Shown here: one piece after another, positions 53,701 through 61,243 of the stretch
Position numbering within the stretch: position 1 is the first letter of the stretch
How the letters are laid out: every line of letters starts with the position of its first letter
Source: Modestobacter sp. VKM Ac-2982
GTDB taxonomy: Bacteria > Actinomycetota > Actinomycetes > Mycobacteriales > Geodermatophilaceae
Assembly (NCBI RefSeq): GCF_026967935.1
Contig: NZ_JAPVBL010000004.1
Location: forward strand, 186,001 to 250,000
Direction: 5' to 3'
DNA length: 64,000 nucleotides
Translations under genes and position numbers: made by a program
Notes under the pieces: generated by a model
What the model saw: only the letters and a program-made list of their open reading frames with translations
Told to the model about the DNA's origin: nothing
Database searches by the model: none

Positions 53701-53839
53701 CCCGGGTGCCGGCGTCGAACCGCACCTCGCCGTCGACCCGGCGGCACAGCTCCGCCTCCAGCGCGGCCACGTCCACGTCCTGCCGACCGGCCGGGCTCGG
53801 CCACACGGTGCGTGGATCGGGGAGGTCGGTGGTGGCCAC
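50750..53839 (-). CDS. FAD-linked oxidase fused to Fe-S/CCG domains (GlcD-GlpC type 2-hydroxyacid dehydrogenase)
   Basis: A 1029-aa fusion. FAD_binding_4 spans about 35-210 (LLSRGGGTSLSGQTT, GGMLGNNACGSSAQMYG). The oxidase C-terminal cap runs to about 560 (GHFGHGCVHLRIPF, SGEHGDGQVRGELL). Two cysteine clusters, CVGVGKCRA with MCPSY and CLACKGCKSDCP, bind 4Fe-4S. Two CCG modules (LCCGLTWI, SGCCGLAG) follow. A hydrophobic C-terminal helix (AVLAAAAGLAVGAAASG) may anchor it. It probably oxidises D-lactate or a similar 2-hydroxyacid to the ketoacid and reduces quinone. It lies 3 nt after pyruvate oxidase. Confidence 0.9.
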   Translation of the reverse strand: MATTDLPDPRTVWPSPAGRQDVDVAALEAELCRRVDGEVRFDAGTRGAYSTDASNYRIPPLGVVEPRTVEDAVEAAAVCREHGVPLLSRGGGTSLSGQTTNAAVVLDWSRHCNRLESVDVDSRTCVVEPGMVLDHLDDRLAEHGLTWGPQPATHWTCTVGGMLGNNACGSSAQMYGKAVDKVSRLEVLLADGTRMWVGPTSDEEHARVVQAGGRPAEVYRGLRELRDQHLAQIRTGYPQIPRRVSGYNLDSLLPENGFDLARALVGSEGTLVTVLRAELQLAELPGHRRLAVLGYPDVVTAGREVTRVLPWRPHRLEGVDDVLRRNQAEEGMNPRALEKLPEGDGWLLVELADDDPDELGRRMDGLVADVCAAPEPPSVLVLDDPAEQADLWAFREAGLGATAHPPTGRDTWPGWEDSAVAPEDLGSYLAELRDLLDRHGLTPASTYGHFGHGCVHLRIPFELGSPGGAAGYRAFLEEAADLVVGYGGSLSGEHGDGQVRGELLGKMFPPELIGAFERMKELFDPENRMNPGKVVRSRPLDADLRLTTEYPAWEPEVAFGYPEDGGSFAQAAARCVGVGKCRATLGEGAEGAVMCPSYQVTGDEVHSTRGRARLLFEMLRGDVVRDRWRSTAVRDALDLCLACKGCKSDCPVDVDMATYKAEFLSHHYAGRVRPRTHYSLGWLPLAARVAALAPRVVNVATQTPGLRRIAQAVGGLTPERELPLFAHERFTHWYRERGPRGDGRRGEVLLWPDTFTEFFHPAIGRAAVTVLEDAGFRVRLPEQELCCGLTWISTGQLGVAARVLRRTAQALGPAVRDGVPVVGLEPSCTSVFRADAPELLPEDEDVRRLAETTRTLAELLTERAPDWAPPAAERAAMVQTHCHQHSIMGFDADRELLRKAGLDADVLDSGCCGLAGNFGFEPGHHEVSMACGEQVLLPAVREGDPRSVVLADGFSCRTQIEQGDTGRRAVHSAEALAGLVEGARLGELPEQVLADRPRPPGRVAQGAVLAAAAGLAVGAAASGLRRVSG

Positions 53840-53842
53840 GGC

Positions 53843-55630
53843 TCAGCTCCGGTGCGGCAGGAACTCCTGGATCTTGGTCTTGGCGCCCTGTTTGACCACT
53901 CCCCAGGCGTTCTCGTCGCCCTTGAACAGCGACTTGGCGGTCTCGGTCATCTGCTCCAGCGTGGCGTGCGGCGGGATCGGCGGGACGTCCCCGTCGCACA
54001 GCACGTCGATGACCGCCGGCTTCCCGGCGGCCAGCGCCCGGTCCCAGGCGGGCCCGAGTTGGTCGGGGTCGTCGACCGTGATGGCCTCGAACCCCAGTCC
54101 GGCGGCGAAGGCCGCGTAGGAGACGTCCGGCAGGGTCTGCGACTCCGCCAGCTTGGGCTCCCCGCCCATGGCCCGCATCTCCCAGGTCACCTGGTTGAGG
54201 TCGTTGTTGTGCAGCACCGCCACGACCAGCCGCGGGTCGGTCCACTCCTGCCAGTAGTGGGCGATCGTGAGGAGTTCGGCCATGCCGTTCATCTGCATCG
54301 CGCCGTCACCGGCGAAGGCGATGACCGGCCGGTCCGGGTGGCCGAACTTCGCGCCGATGCCGTAGGGCACGGCCGGCCCCATGGTGGCCAGGGTGCCCGA
54401 CAGCGAACCCCGGTTGTCCGGGCCGAACCGCAGGTGCCGGGCGTACCAGTTCGCCGCCGACCCGGAGTCCGCGGTGAGGATCGCGTTGCCGGGCAGCCGG
54501 TCGTTCAGGTCCCAGAACAGCCGCATCGGGTTGACCGGGTCGGCGTCGGTCATCGCCCGCATGTGGATGGTCTCCCACCACCGCCGGACGCCGTCCTCGA
54601 TGCCCTCCCGCCAGGACCGGTCCTGCTTGCGCTGCAGCAGCGGGATCAGCGCCCGCAGCGTGGCCGCCGCATCACCGACGAGGTTCAGCTCGTAGGGGTA
54701 GCGCATCCCGATGAACTTCGCGTCGTGGTCGATCTGCACGCCGCGGGCCTGGTCGTACTCGGGGAAGAACTCGCTGTAGGGCAGGTTCGAGCCCACCGTC
54801 AGCAGGGTGTCGCAGTCCTTCATCATGTCCCAGGTCGGGCGCGTGCCCAGCAGTCCGATCGACCCGGTCACGAACGGCAGGTCGTCGGGGAGCACGTCCT
54901 TGCCGAGCAGCGCCTTCGCGACGCCGGCGCCGAGCAGGTCGGCGACCTCGACCACCTCGGCGCGGGCACCGCGGGCACCCTGCCCGACGAGCATCGCGAC
55001 CTTCTCCCCCGCGTTGAGCAGGTCGGCGGCGGCGCGGATCGAGGGGTCGTCGGGGGTCACCTGCGGCGTGGAGGTGTGCACACCCCCGGAGGGCACCATC
55101 TTGTGCTCGTGCGTCGGCGGGCTGTAGTCCAGCTCCTGCACGTCGGCCGGGATGATGATCGCCGTCGGCGCGTGCTCGGCGGCCGCGATCCGCATGGCCC
55201 GGTCCAGGACGTTGGGCAGCTGCTCGGGGACGTTGACCACGTGCACGTAGTGGTGGGCGACGTCCTTGAACAGCGACAGCAGGTCGACCTCCTGCTGGTA
55301 GGAGCCGCCCATCGCGCTGCGGTCGGTCTGGCCGACGATCGCGACGACCGGCACGTGGTCGAGCTTGGCGTCGTAGAGGCCGTTCAGCAGGTGGATGGCC
55401 CCCGGGCCGGAGGTGGCCATGCAGACCCCGACGCGGCCGGTGAACTTGGCGTACCCGACCGCCTCGAAGGCGGACATCTCCTCGTGCCGGGACTGGATGA
55501 ACTGCAGGTGGTCCTGCTTGCCGAAGGACGCCAGGATCCCGTTGATCCCGTCCCCCGGGTAGGCGAAGACCTTCTCGACGTCCCACTCGTGCAGTCGTTC
55601 CAGCAGGACGTCAGCGACAGTGCGACTCAT
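53843..55630 (-). CDS. Pyruvate oxidase/dehydrogenase, ThDP-dependent (PoxB-like)
   Basis: A 595-aa ThDP enzyme. The N-terminal Pyr domain has the catalytic Glu in SRHEEMSAFEAVGYAKF and ATSGPGAIHLLNGLYDAK. The ThDP motif is FAGDGAMQMNGMAEL ending in LHNNDLNQVTWE. It should decarboxylate pyruvate to acetate, passing electrons to quinone via FAD. ATG 55630 has GAGGGG upstream; an alternative ATG is 10 codons earlier. A SigB/SigF-like promoter lies 42-66 nt upstream. It leads the leftward group with the hydroxyacid oxidase, consistent with a lactate-pyruvate-acetate route. Confidence 0.93.
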   Translation of the reverse strand: MSRTVADVLLERLHEWDVEKVFAYPGDGINGILASFGKQDHLQFIQSRHEEMSAFEAVGYAKFTGRVGVCMATSGPGAIHLLNGLYDAKLDHVPVVAIVGQTDRSAMGGSYQQEVDLLSLFKDVAHHYVHVVNVPEQLPNVLDRAMRIAAAEHAPTAIIIPADVQELDYSPPTHEHKMVPSGGVHTSTPQVTPDDPSIRAAADLLNAGEKVAMLVGQGARGARAEVVEVADLLGAGVAKALLGKDVLPDDLPFVTGSIGLLGTRPTWDMMKDCDTLLTVGSNLPYSEFFPEYDQARGVQIDHDAKFIGMRYPYELNLVGDAAATLRALIPLLQRKQDRSWREGIEDGVRRWWETIHMRAMTDADPVNPMRLFWDLNDRLPGNAILTADSGSAANWYARHLRFGPDNRGSLSGTLATMGPAVPYGIGAKFGHPDRPVIAFAGDGAMQMNGMAELLTIAHYWQEWTDPRLVVAVLHNNDLNQVTWEMRAMGGEPKLAESQTLPDVSYAAFAAGLGFEAITVDDPDQLGPAWDRALAAGKPAVIDVLCDGDVPPIPPHATLEQMTETAKSLFKGDENAWGVVKQGAKTKIQEFLPHRS

Positions 55631-55671
55631 GGCGAGATCCCCTCGCGTCGACTTCATCGTCCTTCGCCCGC

Positions 55672-55696
55672 CTACCCGTGACCCGGGACCGAAAAC
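55672..55696 (-). promoter_or_regulatory. SigB/SigF-like stress promoter of pyruvate oxidase operon
   Basis: On the minus strand GTTT (55693-55696), a 15-nt spacer and GGGTAG (55672-55677) match the actinobacterial SigB/SigF pattern GTTT-N15-17-GGGTA. The predicted start lies about 35 nt upstream of the pyruvate oxidase ATG. Confidence 0.6.
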
Positions 55697-55742
55697 GACG
55701 ACCCGCCCCGAATCGGGCCGGTGCACAGAGCCCGGTCCGGAT

Positions 55743-55766
55743 GTTCGATCGGGTTCGAAGGGGTAG
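55743..55766 (+). promoter_or_regulatory. Weaker SigB-like promoter of the 76-aa gene
   Basis: GTTC (55743-55746), 14 nt, GGGTAG (55761-55766), reading rightward. One base off in the -35 and one nt short in the spacer, so tentative. Divergent from the stronger site at 55672-55696. Confidence 0.3.
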
Positions 55767-55808
55767 GGAGAAGTGGTCCACATCACCGATGGAACGGAGG
55801 ACCACGCC

Positions 55809-56039
55809 ATGAGCACCCACGAGACCGGCAACGTCACCGGCACCGCTGACAAGGACTACAACCTGCTCTGGTTCACCCAGGCGAGCCTGGACAACGCGCT
55901 CCGCCTGGAGACCTACGTCCAGGACGCCGAACGCGCCGGCGACTCCGAGCTGGCGGAGTTCTTCCGCAAGGCACAGAACGAGAGCCGCAAGGGCGGCGAG
56001 CAGGGCAAGGCCATGCTCAAGGCCCGGCTGGGCAGCTGA
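55809..56039 (+). CDS. Small soluble protein of unknown function
   Basis: A 76-aa helical protein (NLLWFTQASLDNALRLETYV, AEFFRKAQNESRKGGEQGKA) without signal or membrane segment. ATG 55809 has GGAGGA about 8 nt upstream. The sequence looks like a short helical-hairpin protein; similar actinobacterial proteins are uncharacterised. It is divergent from the pyruvate oxidase operon and 6 nt upstream of a PPC-domain gene, with which it is probably cotranscribed. Confidence 0.72.
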   Translation: MSTHETGNVTGTADKDYNLLWFTQASLDNALRLETYVQDAERAGDSELAEFFRKAQNESRKGGEQGKAMLKARLGS

Positions 56040-56045
56040 CGCCGG

Positions 56046-56489
56046 ATGCGGACGCGGCTGCTCACCGACGGCCCGCCACGGCAGCACGCCGTCGTCCTCG
56101 CCACCGACGACGAGGTCGTGGCCGGGCTCGCCGGCTGGGCCGAGGAGAACGACCTGCCGGGCAGCTCCTTCACCGGCATCGGCGCCTTCTCCTCGGCGAC
56201 GCTCGGGTACTACGACATCGACGAGCAGGAGTACGTCGAGATCCCGGTGCCCGACCAGGTCGAGGTGCTGACCCTGGCCGGCGACATCACCCGGGACGGC
56301 GAGGGTGGCTGGCAGGTGCACGCGCACGTCGTGTGCGGCCGCCGGGACGGGTCCACCGTCGGCGGGCACCTGCTCCGCGCGGTGACCCGCCCGACCCTGG
56401 AGGTGGTGGTCACCACCGGCGCACGGCACCTGCAACGCCGGCACGACCCTGCCTCCGGCCTGGCGCTGATCGACCCGGACGCCTCCTGA
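56046..56489 (+). CDS. PPC/DUF296-domain protein
   Basis: A 147-aa single-domain PCC/PPC (DUF296) protein, related to the DNA-binding part of plant AT-hook proteins. Family features: GSSFTGIGAFSSATLGYYD, VEVLTLAGDIT, VHAHVVCGRRDGSTVGGHLL with the conserved His-rich metal-binding segment, and PTLEVVVTT. Bacterial members form trimers, often with zinc; the role is unclear. It follows the 76-aa gene by 6 nt. Confidence 0.87.
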   Translation: MRTRLLTDGPPRQHAVVLATDDEVVAGLAGWAEENDLPGSSFTGIGAFSSATLGYYDIDEQEYVEIPVPDQVEVLTLAGDITRDGEGGWQVHAHVVCGRRDGSTVGGHLLRAVTRPTLEVVVTTGARHLQRRHDPASGLALIDPDAS

Positions 56490-56538
56490 GACGCTGTTCG
56501 GCGCGTGGGCCCCGGACACAGCGGGCAGTGAGCCGGGC

Positions 56539-57372
56539 ATGGACACCTTCCGGCACGGCGACCTGGTCTTCGACGTCCGCGACTCCGGGCCGGCCGACGG
56601 CGAGCCCGTCGTCCTGCTGCACGGCTTCCCGCAGGACGCCGGCGCCTTCGACCGGCTGAGCCCGGCCCTGCACCAGGCCGGGCTGCGCACGCTCGCCCCC
56701 GACCAGCGCGGGTACTCCCCCGGCGCCCGGCCGACCGGCCGGTCGGCCTACCGGCTGCGGGCGGTCGTCGACGACGTGCTCGCGCTGCTGGACGCCGCCG
56801 GCCTCTCCAGCGCGCACGTCGTCGGCCACGACTGGGGCGGGATCGCGGCGTGGGCGCTGGCGGCCTGGCACCCCTGGCGGGTGCGCACGCTGACCGCCCT
56901 GTCGGTGCCGCACCCGGCGGCGATGACCCAGGCGGTGCGGCACAGCGACCAGGCGGTCCGGTCCGCCTACGTCGGGTTCTTCCAGCTGCCCGCCGTCCCG
57001 GAGGCCACGCTGCTGGCCGGCCAGGGCGCGGTGCTGCGCCGGACGCTGGGCCAGGGCGGGCTGCCGGCCGACCTGGTCGACCGCTACGTGGCCCGGATGC
57101 GCCAGCCGGGGACGCTCACCGCGGCGCTGAACTGGTACCGTGCGCTGCCGCTCGCCGGCGGTGCACCGGTGGGCCCGGTGAGCGTGCCGACCCTGCACGT
57201 CTGGGGTGCCCGGGACCCCTACCTGGGACGGGCCGCGACCGAGGCGACCGCCGCCTTCGTCGCCGCCGCGTACGCCCTGGAGGTGCTCGAGGACGTCGGC
57301 CACTGGGTCCCCGAGCTGGCCGCCGAGCGGACCGCGGAGCTGATCACCGCGCACGTGCGCACGGCCGGCTGA
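56539..57372 (+). CDS. Alpha/beta hydrolase, epoxide-hydrolase-like
   Basis: A 277-aa alpha/beta hydrolase. The oxyanion segment is VVLLHGFPQ, the nucleophile elbow VVGHDWGG (Asp nucleophile as in epoxide hydrolases and haloalkane dehalogenases), the acid DPYLG and the His in VGHWVPEL. The Asp nucleophile favours epoxide hydrolase or dehalogenase over esterase. ATG 56539. It shares its direction with the PPC gene and the MFS gene that follows. Confidence 0.88.
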   Translation: MDTFRHGDLVFDVRDSGPADGEPVVLLHGFPQDAGAFDRLSPALHQAGLRTLAPDQRGYSPGARPTGRSAYRLRAVVDDVLALLDAAGLSSAHVVGHDWGGIAAWALAAWHPWRVRTLTALSVPHPAAMTQAVRHSDQAVRSAYVGFFQLPAVPEATLLAGQGAVLRRTLGQGGLPADLVDRYVARMRQPGTLTAALNWYRALPLAGGAPVGPVSVPTLHVWGARDPYLGRAATEATAAFVAAAYALEVLEDVGHWVPELAAERTAELITAHVRTAG

Positions 57373-57425
57373 CACCCGCCGGGAGCCGTGACTAGACCGC
57401 CGCACCGCGCGGGTAGGCGCCGAGG

Positions 57426-58796
57426 ATGAGTGCCGATCACCGGACCGAGCACACGTCGACCGCTGCCCCCCTCACCCGGGCCGAACGGCTGGACCGACTC
57501 CCCGTCACCCGGGAGCACCGCAAGCTCGTCATCGGCTCCGGGATCGGCTGGGCCCTCGACGCGATGGACGTCGGCCTCATCTCCTTCGTGATGGCAGCGT
57601 TGGCCGTGCAGTGGTCCCTCACGCCGACCGAGCTGTCCTGGATCGGCTCGATCGGCTTCGTCGGGATGGCGCTGGGCGCCACGCTGGGCGGACTGCTCGC
57701 CGACCGGATCGGGCGGCGCCAGGTGTTCGCGCTGACCCTGCTGGTCTTCGGCCTGGCGACCGGGGCGGCCGCCCTGGCCTGGTCGGTCGGTGCCCTGCTG
57801 GTGTTCCGCTTCCTCATCGGCCTGGGACTGGGTGCCGAACTGCCGGTGGCGTCCACCCTGGTCAGCGAGTTCGCGCCGGCGCGACTGCGCGGCCGGGTGG
57901 TCGTCGCCCTGGAGGCCTTCTGGGCAGTCGGCTGGCTGCTCGCGGCGCTGATCGGCTACTTCGTGGTGCCGCGCAGCGACGCCGGCTGGCGCTGGGCCTT
58001 CGCGCTCGGGGCGGCCCCCGCGCTGTACGCCATCGTCGTCCGGCGGGGGCTGCCGGAGTCGGTCCGGTTCCTGGAGCTCCGCGGCCGGGAAGCCGAGGCC
58101 GAGGCGGCCGTGCGCCGCTTCGAGCGGGCGGCCGGCGTGGCAGCGGTGCCCTCGCCGGCCCCCGAGCCCAGCACCCCACCCGGGCCGCGGGCGCTGTGGG
58201 CCGCCGGCACCCGGCGGCGCACCGCCGCACTGTGGGCCGTCTGGTTCGGGATCAACTTCGCCTACTACGGCGCCTTCATCTGGTTGCCCACCCTGCTGGT
58301 CGAGTCCGGGTTCTCCCTGGTCCGGTCCTTCGGGTTCACCCTGTTGATCACGCTGGCCCAGCTCCCGGGCTACGCCGCGGCCGCCTTCCTCATCGAGCGC
58401 TGGGGACGACGGCCGACGCTGTCGACCTTCCTGGTCGGCTCCGCGGTCGGCGCCGGGCTGTTCGCCGTAGCGGCCGGGGAGACCGCCGTGTTGGTCACCG
58501 GGATGGTGCTGTCCTTCTTCAACCTGGGTGCCTGGGGCGCGCTGTACGCCATCACGCCGGAGGTCTACCCAACCGCCCTGCGGGCCACCGGCGCCGGCGC
58601 CGCGGCCGGGTTCGGCCGGATCGCCTCGATCGCGGCACCGCTGAGCGTCCCCCCGCTGCTCGCCGCCGGTGGGACCGGCCTGGTGTTCGGCATCTTCGCC
58701 GCGTTCTTCCTGATGGCGGCGGTCGCGACCCGGGGTCTGCCGGAGCTCCGCGGGCTGGCGCTGGAGGATCGGGCTCCCGAGGTCGCGCAGCACTGA
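57426..58796 (+). CDS. MFS transporter, sugar-porter/NiaP-like
   Basis: A 456-aa, twelve-helix transporter. Signature loops: LLADRIGRRQVFALTLLVFG (D-R-x-G-R-R after helix 2), VSEFAPARLRGRVVVALEAFWAVG (helix 4-5) and ERWGRRPT after helix 8; a long central loop rich in Pro. It resembles carboxylate/aromatic-acid and nicotinate carriers of the sugar porter family. ATG 57426 has GAGG close upstream. The substrate is unknown. Confidence 0.88.
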   Translation: MSADHRTEHTSTAAPLTRAERLDRLPVTREHRKLVIGSGIGWALDAMDVGLISFVMAALAVQWSLTPTELSWIGSIGFVGMALGATLGGLLADRIGRRQVFALTLLVFGLATGAAALAWSVGALLVFRFLIGLGLGAELPVASTLVSEFAPARLRGRVVVALEAFWAVGWLLAALIGYFVVPRSDAGWRWAFALGAAPALYAIVVRRGLPESVRFLELRGREAEAEAAVRRFERAAGVAAVPSPAPEPSTPPGPRALWAAGTRRRTAALWAVWFGINFAYYGAFIWLPTLLVESGFSLVRSFGFTLLITLAQLPGYAAAAFLIERWGRRPTLSTFLVGSAVGAGLFAVAAGETAVLVTGMVLSFFNLGAWGALYAITPEVYPTALRATGAGAAAGFGRIASIAAPLSVPPLLAAGGTGLVFGIFAAFFLMAAVATRGLPELRGLALEDRAPEVAQH

Positions 58797-58848
58797 TCCT
58801 CCGGTCAGGCGACGGGTGACGGCGGGGTGGCGCGGGTAGCGCGAGGAC

Positions 58849-59928
58849 ATGGCAGAGCTGAACAGCGGACTCCTCCCGGGCATGACCGTGGCGATCACCG
58901 GCGCGAGCGGCAACGTGGGGACGGCGGTCCTGCGCTCCCTCGCCGACACCGGGGTGGCCGAGGTGCGCGGGCTGGCCCGCCGCCGTCCACCGGAAGAGGA
59001 GCCCTACGCCGGGGTGCGGTGGTACCGCGCCGACCTGGGCTCCGCGGACAGCGAGCCGGTGCTGGCCGAGTTCCTCGACGGCGTCGACGCCGTCGTCCAC
59101 CTGGCCTGGGCGCTGACCCCCGACCGGGAGCCCGAGGTGCTGCACGCGGTGAACGTCGAGGGCACCCGCCGGGTGCTCGACGCCGCCGGCGCCGCGGGCG
59201 TCCGGCACGTGGTGCACATGTCCTCGATCGGCACCTACGCCGCCGGCCCGCAGACCCACCCGGTGCGCGAGGACTGGCCCACCACCGGCGTCCCCAGCTC
59301 CCAGTACAGCCGGCAGAAGGTGCAGTGCGAGCAGGACGTGCGGGACTTCGACGCCGCGCACCCCGGCACCACCGTCTCGGTGACCCGCCCGACGCTGGTG
59401 CTGCAGCCCGATGCGGCCAGTGAGATCGGCCGGTACTTCCTCGGCCCCGTCTTCTTCCCGGCGGCGCGGGCCCTGCCCGGGGCGGTGGCCAAGCTGCTGC
59501 CCCTGCCGTTGCCGAGCTCCCTGCACCTCGGGTTCGTGCACGCCGACGACGTCGCCGACGCGATCGCCCGGATCCTCGACCGCCGGGCGCCCGGGCCGTT
59601 CAACCTCTCGGCCCCGCCCAACTTCGACGCCGACGGGCTGGCCGGGGCGCTGGGCGTGCGTCGGGTACCGGTGCCCGCCCCGGTGCTGCGCACCGGCATG
59701 CAGGCGGCGTTCCTCGCGCACCTGCTGCAGATCGAACCCGGCTGGCTCGACCTCGGGCTGGGAGTGCCGCCGCTGGACACCACGCGTGCCCGCACCGACC
59801 TGGAGTGGGTCGCCCGGCACCGCGGCGGCGACCTGCTCCGCGAGTTCGTGGCCGCGCTGGGGAAGGGCCAAGGCCACACCGGCCCGCTGCTGCACGCCGG
59901 CACCGGCCCCGAGCACACCCCGGCCTAA
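58849..59928 (+). CDS. NAD-dependent epimerase/dehydratase (extended SDR)
   Basis: A 359-aa extended SDR. The Rossmann motif VAITGASGNVGTAVL is near residue 12. VDAVVHLAW, the serine MSSIGTYA and SQYSRQK (Y-x3-K) complete the active site. The C-terminal half is typical of atypical SDRs acting on sugar or lipid substrates. The specific reaction is not readable. ATG 58849 has GAGG 4 nt upstream. It ends at a strong bidirectional hairpin. Confidence 0.87.
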   Translation: MAELNSGLLPGMTVAITGASGNVGTAVLRSLADTGVAEVRGLARRRPPEEEPYAGVRWYRADLGSADSEPVLAEFLDGVDAVVHLAWALTPDREPEVLHAVNVEGTRRVLDAAGAAGVRHVVHMSSIGTYAAGPQTHPVREDWPTTGVPSSQYSRQKVQCEQDVRDFDAAHPGTTVSVTRPTLVLQPDAASEIGRYFLGPVFFPAARALPGAVAKLLPLPLPSSLHLGFVHADDVADAIARILDRRAPGPFNLSAPPNFDADGLAGALGVRRVPVPAPVLRTGMQAAFLAHLLQIEPGWLDLGLGVPPLDTTRARTDLEWVARHRGGDLLREFVAALGKGQGHTGPLLHAGTGPEHTPA

Positions 59929-59955
59929 CCGCCGTCGCCCGTCCTGGGCATAGGC

Positions 59956-59997
59956 GGCTCTTCACCCGGTTTCTCGGTGCAGAGCGGGTGAAGAGCC
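59956..59997. terminator. 13-bp perfect hairpin between convergent genes
   Basis: GGCTCTTCACCCG (59956-59968) pairs exactly with 59985-59997, and flanking bases extend the stem on both sides with two mismatches (from about 59948 to 60006). It lies between the SDR and acyl-CoA dehydrogenase genes. Confidence 0.85.
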
Positions 59998-60018
59998 TCC
60001 TGTGCCTGGTCGGGGCGG

Positions 60019-61173
60019 TCAGCTGCGGGGCATGCCGGCGGCGCGGAGCAGCGCGTTGCCGATGATCACCTTCTGCACCTCGCTGGTGCCCTCGTACAGC
60101 CGGTACAGCCGGGCGTCGCGGTAGAAGCGCTCGACCGGCGTCGACCGCAGGTAGCCCAGCCCGCCGTGCACCTGCACCGCCCGGTCCGTGGCCCGGCCGA
60201 CCATCTCGCTGCAGAACAGCTTCGCGGCCGAGGGGCCGACCGAGGTGTCCTCGCCGGAGTCGTACCGGGCGGCCACGTCGACCACCATGCTGCGGGCGGC
60301 CAGCAGCTCGGTGTGCATGTCGGCGAGCATCGCCTGCACCAGCTGGAAGCGGCCGATCGGCGCCCCGCCCTGCTTCGCGGTGGCGGCGTAGGCGACCGAC
60401 TCGTCCAGCACCCGTTGCGCCATCCCGACGCACAGCGCGGCGATGTGCAGCCGCCCGCGGGAGAGCACGGTCAGCGCCTTGGCGTAGCCGCGGCCCTCCT
60501 CGCCGATCAGCGCCCCGGCGTCGACCCGGGCCTCGTCGAAGAACACCTCGGCGGTCCAGGCGCCGGACTGGCCCATCTTCTTGTCCTTGGGCCCGACCGT
60601 GACCCCGGGGGCGGTGGCGTCCACCACGAAGGTGGAGATGCCCCGGCCACCGCGCTCGGCCGGGTCGGTGCGGGCGAAGACGACGAAGAGGTCGGCGATC
60701 GGCGCGTTGGTGATGTAGCGCTTCCCGCCGCTGATCACCCATCCGTCGCCGTCCCGGCGGGCGGAGGTGCGCAGCCCGGCCGGGTCGGAGCCGGCCTCGG
60801 CCTCGGTGAGCGCGAAGGAGCCGATCAGCTCCCCCGCCGCCAGCCTCGGCAGGTACGTCTTCTGCTGCTCCTCGTTGCCGAACTTGGCGATCACCTGCCC
60901 GGCGATGCCGTTGTTCGTGCCGAACAGCGACCGGAACGCCGGTGTGGTGTAGCCGAACTCGAAGGCCAGCTGGACGTCCTCGCTCATGGTGACGCCGAGG
61001 CCGCCGTGCTCCTCGGGCAGTGCGTAGCCGAAGAGGCCCATCTCCGCGGCGGCGCTGCGCAGCTCGTCGGGGATCCGGTCGTCGAGGTCGATCTCCTCCT
61101 CGCGGGGGACGACCACCTCCCGGACCAGCTGCCGGACGGCGTCCCTGACCTGGCGGAAGACATCGTTGTCCAT
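60019..61173 (-). CDS. Acyl-CoA dehydrogenase
   Basis: A 384-aa FAD enzyme with the family's usual length. Visible: GSFALTEAEAGSDPAGL, LHIAALCVGMAQRVLDESVAYA, VQVHGGLGYLRSTPVERFYRDARL and the terminal LYEGTSEVQKVIIGN with the Glu of the acyl-CoA dehydrogenase C-terminus. It is related to but distinct from the copy at 8.4-9.6 kb. ATG 61173. It lies downstream of the aldo-keto reductase in the same direction (70-nt gap). Substrate chain unknown. Confidence 0.91.
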   Translation of the reverse strand: MDNDVFRQVRDAVRQLVREVVVPREEEIDLDDRIPDELRSAAAEMGLFGYALPEEHGGLGVTMSEDVQLAFEFGYTTPAFRSLFGTNNGIAGQVIAKFGNEEQQKTYLPRLAAGELIGSFALTEAEAGSDPAGLRTSARRDGDGWVISGGKRYITNAPIADLFVVFARTDPAERGGRGISTFVVDATAPGVTVGPKDKKMGQSGAWTAEVFFDEARVDAGALIGEEGRGYAKALTVLSRGRLHIAALCVGMAQRVLDESVAYAATAKQGGAPIGRFQLVQAMLADMHTELLAARSMVVDVAARYDSGEDTSVGPSAAKLFCSEMVGRATDRAVQVHGGLGYLRSTPVERFYRDARLYRLYEGTSEVQKVIIGNALLRAAGMPRS

Positions 61174-61243
61174 GCCGACATGCTGAACCCCCGGGCGCGG
61201 GGATCGCGACCGGGGGTCCAGCAGACCGTCGTCCTACGGACGA

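Noticed and set aside
50468-55681. A 1,700-codon open frame on the plus strand
   Set aside because: It is antisense to the well-supported oxidase and pyruvate oxidase genes, has low-complexity Arg/Gln/Gly/His/Val-rich composition and no domain; long antisense frames are a by-product of high GC.
57411-57416. GGGTAG before the MFS gene (and again at 58834-58839) as stress promoters
   Set aside because: No GTTT-like -35 at 15-17 nt and both lie only about 10 nt from the start codon.
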